Source: JAFLBB01 sp040007195 (GTDB taxonomy: Bacteria > Acidobacteriota > Terriglobia > Bryobacterales > Bryobacteraceae). Taken from it: a stretch of 25,864 nt of DNA. Position 1 is the first letter of the stretch, and each line of letters starts with the position of its first letter. This document shows, in pieces, positions 1 through 7,739 of this stretch. The stretch lies in contig JBDTVQ010000047.1 of assembly GCA_040007195.1 (NCBI GenBank), forward strand, positions 1-25,864, written 5' to 3'. The notes below the pieces were generated by a model that saw only the letters and a program-made list of their open reading frames with translations, was not told the origin of the DNA and ran no database searches. The translations under genes and the position numbers were made by a program.

Positions 1-129
1 ACTCGCGCCGCAGAGAGGGAGGCTGCGGCGCGAGAACCGTCGGAAGGGGTCTTGGAGGAGTACGACCCACTGCCGCCGCGAGATCACCTGGTGAATCTTT
101 TGGCGTATCCGATTTCGTTCGGCGGTTAA
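1..129 (+). CDS. C-terminal end of an unidentified protein (cut by window edge)
   Basis: The frame is open from base 1 to a TAA at 127-129 and gives 42 residues ending DHLVNLLAYPISFGG. The start lies outside the window. The end of the peptide has a plausible hydrophobic, protein-like composition, while the first part is Ala/Arg/Glu-rich. I recognise no family. A perfect 12-bp inverted repeat (2-13 with 23-34, 9-nt loop) lies inside this stretch. If the frame were not coding, that repeat could be a terminator stem, but no T-tract follows it. Coding status rests only on the open frame and composition. Confidence 0.4.
   Translation, partial: TRAAEREAAAREPSEGVLEEYDPLPPRDHLVNLLAYPISFGG
2..34. repeat. 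Perfect 12-bp inverted repeat
   Basis: CTCGCGCCGCAG at 2-13 is exactly complementary to CTGCGGCGCGAG at 23-34, with a 9-nt purine loop. It lies within the possible C-terminal coding tail at the left edge. No T-run follows, so a classic intrinsic terminator is unlikely. It may be an extragenic palindrome or a consequence of the Arg/Ala-rich codons. Confidence 0.6.
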
Positions 130-406
130 GACCTGGAGGGATCTCAAAACCACCGGGAAAGCTGCTGCAGGGAGGGCAGGATCGGGCTCGGATTGTAAAA
201 ATTTCCTACCCGCGTCCAGTATTATTTTCACAACTGATCCCATTCCTACCTTCAATTACCAGCTTTCCGACCAGTTGACCTGACAAGTAGCACGCTGTAT
301 GCCAAACCGTCGGGCCTACGTACTCCATGAGGGCAAGGAAGCGAATGGGAGCGGTTTCCCAAGCCCGGGAAGCGGGCTTTGCCGACTATGCTACATTGAC
401 TGTTTC
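130..406. other. Intergenic region upstream of gcvT
   Basis: This 277-base gap contains an AT-richer patch at about 197-260, where a distant promoter could lie. An in-frame upstream ATG at 299 would extend gcvT by 36 residues, but that extension (Gly/Pro/Cys-rich) does not resemble a GcvT N-terminus. I looked for the paired conserved cores of the glycine riboswitch that often precede gcv operons and did not find them. Confidence 0.6.
361..397 (+). promoter_or_regulatory. Candidate gcvT promoter with upstream 19-bp palindrome
   Basis: AAGCCCG (361-367) and CGGGCTT (373-379) form a perfect 7-bp inverted repeat around GGAAG. A -10-like TACATT lies at 392-397, only 9 nt before the gcvT ATG at 407, so transcription would start at about 404 and the mRNA would be nearly leaderless. 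The ATG has no Shine-Dalgarno, which fits. The palindrome would then cover the -35 region, as a regulator site does. No good -35 hexamer is visible. As RNA from a more distant promoter, the same repeat could form a hairpin instead. Confidence 0.35.
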
Positions 407-1516
407 ATGAGCCTCGCACCGGAGCTGCAAAAGACTCCTCTCAATGCCGTGCATCGCGGTTTGGGAGCGCGCATGGTCGACTTTGGCGGCTGGGACATGC
501 CGGTACAGTACACGCAGATCATCGAAGAGCATCATGCAGTGCGGCGCGCGGTGGGACTGTTCGATGTCAGCCACATGGGCGAAGTGGAAATTCGTGGTCC
601 GCAAGCGTTCGATCTGGTGAACTATGCGGCGACGAGCGCGGTTGCCAAGATGGCGCTGGGACAGGCGCAGTATGCCGGGTTGCTTTATGGCCATGGCGGC
701 TTTGTGGACGACATTCTCATCTACAAAGTAAGCGACGATCACTACTTCCTGTGCGTGAACGCCTCGAACCAAGAGAAGGACTACGAGCACATCGCCGCGC
801 TTCAGAGCGACAAGAGATTCGAATGCACGGTGGAGTTTGCCAGCGCGAAGTATGCGCAACTGGCAGTGCAAGGTCCACTTGCCTCGGCGGTGGTGCAGGA
901 GCTCACAACGGTCGATTTGAAGGGCATTCGCTACTATCGCTTCGCCGACGGCGAGGTAATGGGCGTGGCGGCACGGATCGCGCGAACCGGGTACACAGGC
1001 GAGGATTGCTTTGAACTATTCGTGGCGCCGGAACATGCCGAGGCGCTGTGGATGAAGATCATGGAGACTGGTGCTCCACATGGCATCAAGCCTTGCGGAT
1101 TGGGTGCGCGGAACACGCTGCGGCTTGAGGCGGGCATGGCGCTGTATGGCCATGAGATAGGGCCTACGATCAATCCCGTGGAGGCCGGGCTGTTGCGGAA
1201 CATGGACATGAACAAGGAGTTCCATGGCAAGGCGGCAGCGGTGGAATGCGCGGCCAAAGGCCCTCATCGGAAGTTGTGCGGCATCGAGATGGTGGGGCGA
1301 GGGATTGCTCGCGACGGCTATGAGATGTATGCCGATGGCGCGGCTGCGGGATGGGTGACCAGTGGCAGCCCGTCGCCTACATTAAGCAAGAACATCGCGA
1401 TGTGTTATTTGCCGGCGGCGATTGCCGATCCAGGCCATACGGTTCAAGTATTGATACGGGGACAGCAGGTGGACGCCGTAACGGTTCCCCTGCCGTTCTA
1501 CAAACGAGCGAAATAG
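407..1516 (+). CDS. gcvT: Glycine cleavage system T-protein (aminomethyltransferase)
   Basis: GcvT moves the aminomethyl carbon from the lipoyl arm of GcvH to tetrahydrofolate, giving 5,10-methylene-THF and ammonia in the cytoplasmic glycine cleavage complex. The 369-residue product has the family's usual length. The N-terminal KTPLNAVHRGLGARMVDFGGWDMP region, the DVSHMGE stretch (about 53-59) and GGFVDDILIY with the catalytic Asp near 101 are all typical. The C-terminal barrel region has NPVEAGLLRNMDM and ends at ...VPLPFYKRAK. ATG 407 was chosen because family similarity begins there; an upstream ATG at 299 adds only unrelated residues. It is the first gene of gcvT-H-PA-PB, and gcvH follows after 3 nt. 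Confidence 0.96.
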   Translation: MSLAPELQKTPLNAVHRGLGARMVDFGGWDMPVQYTQIIEEHHAVRRAVGLFDVSHMGEVEIRGPQAFDLVNYAATSAVAKMALGQAQYAGLLYGHGGFVDDILIYKVSDDHYFLCVNASNQEKDYEHIAALQSDKRFECTVEFASAKYAQLAVQGPLASAVVQELTTVDLKGIRYYRFADGEVMGVAARIARTGYTGEDCFELFVAPEHAEALWMKIMETGAPHGIKPCGLGARNTLRLEAGMALYGHEIGPTINPVEAGLLRNMDMNKEFHGKAAAVECAAKGPHRKLCGIEMVGRGIARDGYEMYADGAAAGWVTSGSPSPTLSKNIAMCYLPAAIADPGHTVQVLIRGQQVDAVTVPLPFYKRAK

Positions 1517-1519
1517 AAC

Positions 1520-1900
1520 ATGTCATATCCAGAAACTTTCCGGTACACGAAAGAACACGAGTGGGTGATGGTATCCGGTGACACCGGGACGATCGGCATC
1601 ACCGATCACGCGCAGAGCGAGCTTGGCGATATCGTCTATGTCGACTTGCCCAAGCCCGGCACGCAGATGGCGCAAGGCGCTTCGTTTGGCTCGGTGGAGT
1701 CAGTGAAAGCCGTGAGCGACATTTATGCACCGGTGACGGGCGAGATTGTCGAGATCAATGAGGCGCTGTCTTCGGCCCCCGAAAAACTAAATCAGGACCC
1801 GCACGAAAGCGGCTGGCTGGTGAAGGTGAAATTGTCGGCGCCGGAAGAAATTGGCAAACTCCTGACCGCCGCGGAGTATCAAGAATACATTGGGGGGTAA
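1520..1900 (+). CDS. gcvH: Glycine cleavage system H-protein (lipoyl carrier)
   Basis: GcvH is the small lipoylated protein that shuttles the aminomethyl group between the P- and T-proteins and is reoxidised by lipoamide dehydrogenase. The 126-residue product has the N-terminal YTKEHEWV motif, GITDHAQSELGDIVYVDLP, and the lipoylation site VESVKAVSDIY, with the modified lysine at K63. The C-terminal half has the expected LNQDPHESGWLVKV. It starts 3 nt after the gcvT stop, which implies translational coupling; only a weak GAGCG resembles a ribosome binding site. No lipoyl synthase, ligase or L-protein gene is in the window. Confidence 0.97.
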   Translation: MSYPETFRYTKEHEWVMVSGDTGTIGITDHAQSELGDIVYVDLPKPGTQMAQGASFGSVESVKAVSDIYAPVTGEIVEINEALSSAPEKLNQDPHESGWLVKVKLSAPEEIGKLLTAAEYQEYIGG

Positions 1901-1977
1901 AACTTCCCAGGTAGTTTCGAACATGCGGGCGGCGGGCGGGTCCCGGCGCGCCCGAGTGGAAGGCACAGAGTACAACC

Positions 1978-3294
1978 TTGCGATATTTACCCAAATCTGA
2001 ATCGGAACGGCAGGAGATGCTTGCCTCGATCGGCCTGACCAGTCTGGCCGGTCTATATTCGCACCTGCCGGATGAAGCGCTGCTGCATCGCGAGCTCGAC
2101 ATTGAGCCGGGGATGTCAGAGTACGAGATTGTGGACTGGTTCCGGGCGCGCGGCGAAAAGAACACGCGCTTCGCCGCAAGCTTTCTAGGCGCGGGGGTGT
2201 ATGCGCACTACCGGCCTGTGCTGGTGGACGTCGTCGTATCGCGAGGCGAGTTCCTCACCTCATACACGCCGTATCAGGCGGAGATTGCACAGGGCACGTT
2301 GACGACCATTTTCGAGTTCCAGACGATGGTGTGCCAGTTGACGGGCATGGATGTGGCGAATGCATCTATGTATGACGGCTCCACTTCGGTTCCAGAAGCT
2401 GCGCTCATGGCGATGCGGATTACGGGGCGAGATAAGGTCGCCGTGGCGTCGAGCGTTCATCCGGAATACCGGCAGGTGCTGGACACGAATGCGCGCAATC
2501 AGGAGATGGAGGTCGTAACATTTGGCTACGACGCCGCGAGCGGGTTAATCGACCTGGCCGATCTTGAGGCGAAGCTGGACGATCAGACGGCAGCGGTGAT
2601 CATTCAATCGCCGAATTTCTTTGGATGCGTGGAGACGGTGAAGGCCGCGGCGGAACTGGCGCACAAGAACGGCGCGCTTCTGGTGGTAATCTTTAGCGAG
2701 TCCGTGGCGCTGGGGTTGGTGGAAGCGCCAGTGGACGCCGATATTGTGTGCGGCGAGCTGCAGAGCTTTGCGATTTCGCCGTGCTATGGCGGTCCGTACG
2801 CGGGCGTGATGGCGTGCAAAGAGAAGTACATGCGCCAGATGCCGGGGCGGCTGGTGGGACAGACGACGGATTCGAATGGCAACCGGGCATTTTGCCTGAC
2901 GCTGTCTACGCGCGAGCAGCACATACGGCGTGAGAAGGCGACGTCGAACATCTGCACGAACCAGGCGTTAATTGCGCTGATGGCAACGGTGTTCATGACG
3001 GTTTATGGGAAAGAGGGCCTGCGCGAACTGGCGACGCAGAACCTTTCCAAGGCACACTATTTGGGATCGAAGTTGACGCGGAACTTTACGGGGCCCTACT
3101 TCAATGAGTTCGTCGCGACGCCTGGCAAGGGTTCGGTGGCCGAAGTGAACGCGGCGCTGGCAAAGCGAGGCATTCTGGGCGGCCTGGAGTTGGGCGGGTT
3201 CTATCCCGAGCTATCGAACAGCATGCTGCTGTGCGCGACCGAGATGAGCAAGCGAGAGCATATGGACATCGTGGCGGAGGTGATGGGCGCATGA
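1978..3294 (+). CDS. gcvPA: Glycine dehydrogenase (decarboxylating), subunit 1
   Basis: This is the N-terminal half of the split P-protein. With subunit 2 it decarboxylates glycine and loads the aminomethyl group onto GcvH. The 438-residue length is normal for split GcvP subunit 1. RYLPKSESERQEML at the start, TSYTPYQAEIAQGTL, ANASMYDGSTS and the Pro/Gly-rich PCYGGPYAGVMACKE all match the family. The start is a TTG at 1978; no in-frame ATG upstream gives a better N-terminus. A 77-nt GC-rich gap separates it from gcvH, the largest gap in the gcv operon. Its last bases overlap the gcvPB start (ATGA), so the two subunits should be made in equal amounts. Confidence 0.96.
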   Translation: MRYLPKSESERQEMLASIGLTSLAGLYSHLPDEALLHRELDIEPGMSEYEIVDWFRARGEKNTRFAASFLGAGVYAHYRPVLVDVVVSRGEFLTSYTPYQAEIAQGTLTTIFEFQTMVCQLTGMDVANASMYDGSTSVPEAALMAMRITGRDKVAVASSVHPEYRQVLDTNARNQEMEVVTFGYDAASGLIDLADLEAKLDDQTAAVIIQSPNFFGCVETVKAAAELAHKNGALLVVIFSESVALGLVEAPVDADIVCGELQSFAISPCYGGPYAGVMACKEKYMRQMPGRLVGQTTDSNGNRAFCLTLSTREQHIRREKATSNICTNQALIALMATVFMTVYGKEGLRELATQNLSKAHYLGSKLTRNFTGPYFNEFVATPGKGSVAEVNAALAKRGILGGLELGGFYPELSNSMLLCATEMSKREHMDIVAEVMGA

Positions 3295-4763
3295 TCCGCA
3301 AGACACGAAAGCATCTGGTTCAAAACGAAGGTTTGTTGTTTGAGGAGAGCTCACCAGGCAAGAAAGCGTATCAACTGCCGCCGCTCGATGTGCCCGATGT
3401 CGATCCGGCCGAGGCGCTGGACGGCAAAGTGCGCAGCGAGATTGATGGTTTCCCCGAGGTGAGTGAAGTTGAAGCGATTCGCCACTTCACGCGGCTTTCC
3501 ACGTACAACTACGCGATTGATTTGGGCATGTACCCGCTGGGGTCGTGCACGATGAAGTACAACCCGCGCGTGAATGAAGTGGTGGCGCGCACGGAGGGGT
3601 TGGCCTGGGCGCATCCGTATGCGCCGGTGGAGCATGTGCAGGGTTGTCTCGAAGTGATTTACCGGCTGGAACAGAACTTGGCCGAGATCACGGGCATGGA
3701 CGCCGTGACGCTCCAACCGGCGGCGGGCGCGCATGGCGAGTGGACCGGCATCATGCTGGTGCGGGCGCTGCTCGAATCGCAAGGGAATCCGCGGAAGAAG
3801 ATCCTGGTGCCCGATTCGGCGCATGGCACGAATCCGGCGACGGCGGCGATGTGCGGCTACCAAGTCGCGAACATCGCGTCGAACTCCAAGGGCATGGTGG
3901 ATGTTTCGGCGCTGGCGGCGGCGGTCGATGGCGACACCGCGGCGATGATGGTGACCAACCCGAATACGCTTGGCGTGTTCGAGGAGCAAATTCACGCCGT
4001 GGCCCGCGTGCTGCACGACAAGGGCGCCTTGCTCTACATGGACGGCGCGAACATGAACGCGCTGGTAGGGTTGTCGAGGCCGGGCGATTTCGGCGTCGAC
4101 GTGATGCACCTGAATTTGCATAAGACGTTCTCGACACCGCACGGTGGCGGTGGTCCGGGTGCGGGTCCGGTGGCGGTGAAAAAGCACCTGGCGCCGTTCC
4201 TGCCGGTGCCTCGCGTTGTTTTGCGCGACGGGCGCTACGAGTTGGATGAGAACCTTCCGCAGACGATCGGGAAGGTGCGGGCGTTCCAAGGGAACTTCGG
4301 CGTGCTGGTGCGGGCGCTGGCCTACATCATGGCGCACGGTGGTCCAGGATTGCGCAAGGCGACGCTCGATGCGATTCTGAACGCGAACTATATTCGCAAG
4401 CATCTGGCCGGGCACTTCGACGTGCATGCCGAAGCGCCTTCGATGCACGAAGTGGTATTCAACGACGACAAGCAGTCCGTGCACGGAATTCGCACGGGCG
4501 ATGTGGCAAAGCGGCTGATCGACTATGGATTCCACCCGTACACGGTGAGCTTCCCGCTGATCGTGCATGGCGCGATGATGATCGAGCCGACCGAGACGGA
4601 AGGCAAGCAAGAGCTCGACCTGTTTATCGACGCGATGAAATCGATTGCGCAAGAGGTACTGGACGACCCGCAACTGATCAAGTCGGCGCCACACATGACG
4701 CGTACGCCGAAGGTGGATGAAGTAACGGCGGCGCGGAAACCCATTTTGCGCTGGAGGCCGTAA
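3291..4763 (+). CDS. gcvPB: Glycine dehydrogenase (decarboxylating), subunit 2 (PLP subunit)
   Basis: This C-terminal half of the split P-protein carries the pyridoxal phosphate lysine. The 490-residue product has SCTMKYNPRVNE, LQPAAGAHGEWTG, PDSAHGTNPATAAM and the cofactor motif HLNLHKTFSTPHGGGGPG, with the PLP lysine at about K278. ATG 3291 overlaps the gcvPA stop by 4 nt and is preferred over an in-frame upstream ATG at 3231, which lies deep inside gcvPA. Split P-protein is common in Acidobacteriota, Firmicutes and Archaea, whereas E. coli has a single fused gene. Confidence 0.97.
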   Translation: MIRKTRKHLVQNEGLLFEESSPGKKAYQLPPLDVPDVDPAEALDGKVRSEIDGFPEVSEVEAIRHFTRLSTYNYAIDLGMYPLGSCTMKYNPRVNEVVARTEGLAWAHPYAPVEHVQGCLEVIYRLEQNLAEITGMDAVTLQPAAGAHGEWTGIMLVRALLESQGNPRKKILVPDSAHGTNPATAAMCGYQVANIASNSKGMVDVSALAAAVDGDTAAMMVTNPNTLGVFEEQIHAVARVLHDKGALLYMDGANMNALVGLSRPGDFGVDVMHLNLHKTFSTPHGGGGPGAGPVAVKKHLAPFLPVPRVVLRDGRYELDENLPQTIGKVRAFQGNFGVLVRALAYIMAHGGPGLRKATLDAILNANYIRKHLAGHFDVHAEAPSMHEVVFNDDKQSVHGIRTGDVAKRLIDYGFHPYTVSFPLIVHGAMMIEPTETEGKQELDLFIDAMKSIAQEVLDDPQLIKSAPHMTRTPKVDEVTAARKPILRWRP

Positions 4764-4771
4764 GAGCGGCT

Positions 4772-6571
4772 ATGCGCGCGTGGCTTGTGATTGCCGCGCT
4801 GGTGATATTGATCCGGCTGCCGTTTTTGAGCACGCCGATTCAGGGCGACGATCCCTACTATCTGTTTGGTGCGCAGCATGCGCAGATTGATCCGTGGCAT
4901 CCGTCGCATGCGCGCTACGTGTTCCAGGGCAAAGAAGTGGACATGCGGGGGCATCCGCATCCGCCGGGCAATGCCTGGTTCCTGGCGGCGTTGCTCGCGT
5001 GGATGGGCGATGTGCGGGAGGTGCCGTTTCATGCGGCGTATCTCGCCTGGAGCCTTCTTGCGGCGGCCGCGGCATATACGCTGGCGAAGCGATTTTCAAG
5101 CGTGCCGTTGTGGGCGGCGGCGATGTTTCTGGTGACGCCGGCATTTGTCATCAACGGGAACTCGCTCGAATCGGACCTGCCATTCGTAGCGCTGTGGCTG
5201 GCGGCATTCGCGCTGTTCATTCGGGCGGTCGATAGCGGCAGCCGGGCAATGCTCATAGGCTCGGCAGTGGCGCTGGCGGCAACCGCAATGTTCGCTTATC
5301 AGTCGATGGCGGCGATTCCGATTCTCGGTTTCTACCTATGGCAGCGGCGGCGCGGATGGGTGGCGGCATGGGGCGTCGTGCTTGCGCCGGCCGTGGCGTT
5401 TGCCGCGTACCAGATCTTCGAAAAGGTTTCGAGCGGTGCGCTGCCGGCACAAGTATTGACAGGCTACTTTTCGCAGTACGGCCTGCAGCGCGCGGCCAAC
5501 AAGCTGCGTAACGCGGCAATGTTGACGGTGCATTTGGGTTGGGTTGTGTTCCCTGCCCTGTTGGGGCTTGCCTGGCGAAGCAAGACGGAAGGGCAGTGCG
5601 CGGACGACCGCAAATTCCTGTGGGCGTGGATTGGCATTTTCTATGCGTTTGCCATTGCGGTGTTTTTTGCGGGCTCGATGCGGTATCTGCTGCCCTTGGT
5701 TTTGCCGGTGGCGTTGCTCGTGTGTGAGAAGCTGCGCGACCGCAAGCGCTGGTTGGCAGTGGGCTTGGCGGCGCAGTTGGCGTTGTCGTTCGCGCTGTGC
5801 GTGGCCAACTACTATCACTGGGCCGGGTATCGCGACTTCGTCGCATCGCTGGCTCCGCAGATGAAAGACCGGCGTGTTTGGGTGAACAGTGAGCTGGGGC
5901 TGCGCTTCTATGCCGAAGCCGAAGGTGCGCTGCCGATGGAGTTGGGGCAGGCGGTGAGGCCGGGCGATCTCATAATTTCGAGCAAGCTGCTGCATCCGGT
6001 TTCTTTTTCTACCGGGGGCGGCATGCTGGCGCCGCTTGCCGAACGCCGCATCGAACCACGATTGCCGCTGCAACTCATCGGGCTTGAAGCGAATTCCGGA
6101 TACTCGAGCGTCGATATGGGGTTCCTGCCGTTCGGCATCACGAGCGCGCCGGTGGATATCGTGCGCGCCGATGGGGTGGTGGAGCGGAAGCCGGTGCGGG
6201 AGTATTTGCCGATGAACGCGCCGGACGCCGAGCAGCACATCGTGAGCGGCGTGTACTCGTTGGAGAGCGGCGCGTGGCGGTGGACCGCGGGGCGTGCGGT
6301 ACTCCTGTTGAAGTCGCCGTCGCAGGCGATGCCGCTGCGAGCCAGCATACGCGTGTTCGACCAGTCGCGGGTGCGCCGGATTACGCTGCAGGTGGACGGC
6401 GAAACGGTAGTGGATCAGGCGGTGGGAACAGGACAGGTTGAACTGGAATCGAAGCCGCTGCGGCCGCAAGGAGAGTCGGCGACGGTCGTGTTGACGGTGG
6501 ACCAGACGTTTCAGGCGGGAGGCGATCAACGCGAATTGGGAGTGATTCTCACGGGCGTGGGCTTTCATTGA
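4772..6571 (+). CDS. Polytopic membrane glycosyltransferase, GT39/PMT-like (GT-C fold)
   Basis: The 599-residue product has about eight to ten hydrophobic segments in its first 350 residues, then a mostly soluble C-terminal region rich in beta-like segments. The first predicted extracytoplasmic loop carries an acidic GDDPYY motif (D26-D27). GT-C enzymes of the PMT/ArnT type use such an acidic residue in sugar transfer from a polyprenyl-phosphate donor. Its target could be protein or lipid; nothing in the sequence decides. It starts 8 nt after gcvPB, so it is probably cotranscribed, although it has no known link to glycine cleavage. The stop overlaps the region where the next gene begins. Confidence 0.7.
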   Translation: MRAWLVIAALVILIRLPFLSTPIQGDDPYYLFGAQHAQIDPWHPSHARYVFQGKEVDMRGHPHPPGNAWFLAALLAWMGDVREVPFHAAYLAWSLLAAAAAYTLAKRFSSVPLWAAAMFLVTPAFVINGNSLESDLPFVALWLAAFALFIRAVDSGSRAMLIGSAVALAATAMFAYQSMAAIPILGFYLWQRRRGWVAAWGVVLAPAVAFAAYQIFEKVSSGALPAQVLTGYFSQYGLQRAANKLRNAAMLTVHLGWVVFPALLGLAWRSKTEGQCADDRKFLWAWIGIFYAFAIAVFFAGSMRYLLPLVLPVALLVCEKLRDRKRWLAVGLAAQLALSFALCVANYYHWAGYRDFVASLAPQMKDRRVWVNSELGLRFYAEAEGALPMELGQAVRPGDLIISSKLLHPVSFSTGGGMLAPLAERRIEPRLPLQLIGLEANSGYSSVDMGFLPFGITSAPVDIVRADGVVERKPVREYLPMNAPDAEQHIVSGVYSLESGAWRWTAGRAVLLLKSPSQAMPLRASIRVFDQSRVRRITLQVDGETVVDQAVGTGQVELESKPLRPQGESATVVLTVDQTFQAGGDQRELGVILTGVGFH

Positions 6572-6591
6572 TAAAATCCGGTGTGAGCTTG

Positions 6592-7725
6592 ATGCAATTT
6601 CGCCCCTTTCTGGCAATCGCCATTGCCGCCGGGCTGGTATGGGTAGAACCGGCCGCGGCACAACGAAATAAGAAGAATAAAAAAGAAGAGATTACCCAGA
6701 CGTTGGAGGTGCTGCCAGATCCGCCGAGCGCGGTGAAGGTAGACACAACGAGGCTGGTGTTTCACGTCTCGTCCCTCACCGGCAAAGGACTGCTGTCGCA
6801 ACAGGTTCGTGACGGCATTAAGGAACTGTGGCGGAAGAATCAAGGCGCCTCGATCGTGAGGCTGCGGGCGTGGGTGGCGGGCACGGGCGACATGAGGCGC
6901 GTGGCGAATATCGTCAGCGAGATGTTCGCCGATAAGCGGCAGCAACTGCCGGTGGTAAATGTCGTGCAGGTGGGCCTGTTGCCGATGGACGGGGCGCAGG
7001 TGCTGCTGGAGGCGACGAGCGTTGCGAAAAAGGTGCAGAACCCGCACGGGCTGGCTTTCATTTCCGGACAGGCGGGCACGGCACCGATCGATCCCGCAAA
7101 CCCTTCGATGAAGGTGGCGCTCCTGGCCGCGAAAGCAGTAACCGATTTGAAGACGGCGCTGGCGGGCGTGCAACTGGAGGCCAAGGACGTGGTGCGGGTG
7201 AGTTGCCTCGCGACCTCGCTCGAAGACTACAGCGAAGCCAGGCAACATGTGGCGATCGCGTTTCCGCAGGCGGCGCTGGCATTTGTACAGTCGGTCCGGT
7301 CGCCGACTTCGCATGTGGTGGAGTGCGAAGCAGTGGCGCGATTGAAGGCCGATGTAGGAGCGCCGGCGAAGTTTGTGCAGCCACCCGGATTGACCGCATC
7401 GCCGAACTTTACGCACGTGGTTTTGGTCGGCGCGCCGCAAGTGGTGCTGACGACGACGCAACTGGCGTTTCGCGCGCAGGATGCCGATGTCCGGCTGGCG
7501 TTTTCGCGGCTACAGGGGATTCTGGAGAGCGCGGGAAGCGGCATGGACCAAGTGCTGTTTTCCAGCATATACCCGCTGAGCAACGCGACGATCGCGAAGG
7601 TGCGGGCGATCCGTTTTGAGTTTTACGACAAGAGCAAACCGCCGGCGAGCACGCTGGTGTTGTTCGAGGGCCTGCCGTCGCTCGATGCCAGTTTCGGCGT
7701 CGACGTGGTGGCGCTTCCGAAATAG
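6592..7725 (+). CDS. Secreted protein of three tandem Rid (YjgF/RidA)-like domains
   Basis: The 377-residue product starts with a signal-peptide-like segment (1-23, ending AAAQ) and a Lys-rich linker. Three repeats follow with the Rid layout of a helix preceded and followed by strands: about 52-145, 148-252 and 262-375. The second is clearest (GLAFISGQAG... KAVTDLKTALAGVQLEAKDVVRVSCLAT... VECEAVARL). The third resembles it (LAFSRLQGILESAGSGMDQVLFSSIY... VDVVAL). RidA uses an Arg to hydrolyse enamine/imine intermediates; I see none at the matching place in domains 2 or 3, so catalysis is doubtful. ATG 6592 was chosen because it starts the signal peptide; TTG 6568 and GTG 6583 are in-frame alternatives. 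kdgK follows after 14 nt. Confidence 0.6.
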   Translation: MQFRPFLAIAIAAGLVWVEPAAAQRNKKNKKEEITQTLEVLPDPPSAVKVDTTRLVFHVSSLTGKGLLSQQVRDGIKELWRKNQGASIVRLRAWVAGTGDMRRVANIVSEMFADKRQQLPVVNVVQVGLLPMDGAQVLLEATSVAKKVQNPHGLAFISGQAGTAPIDPANPSMKVALLAAKAVTDLKTALAGVQLEAKDVVRVSCLATSLEDYSEARQHVAIAFPQAALAFVQSVRSPTSHVVECEAVARLKADVGAPAKFVQPPGLTASPNFTHVVLVGAPQVVLTTTQLAFRAQDADVRLAFSRLQGILESAGSGMDQVLFSSIYPLSNATIAKVRAIRFEFYDKSKPPASTLVLFEGLPSLDASFGVDVVALPK

Positions 7726-7739
7726 GAAAGGCAATTTCA

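Noticed and set aside
130..406. Glycine riboswitch upstream of gcvT
   Set aside because: The conserved tandem aptamer cores could not be found by eye; a covariance search would settle it.
299..406. N-terminal extension of GcvT from ATG 299
   Set aside because: The 36 extra residues do not resemble GcvT, and they contain the palindrome and -10-like box.
3351..4694. 447-residue open frame on the - strand
   Set aside because: It is antisense to gcvPB and very rich in Arg, His and Gln, typical of a shadow frame.
5336..6661. 441-residue open frame on the - strand
   Set aside because: It is antisense to the GT39-like gene, with Arg/His/Gln-rich composition and no recognisable motif.
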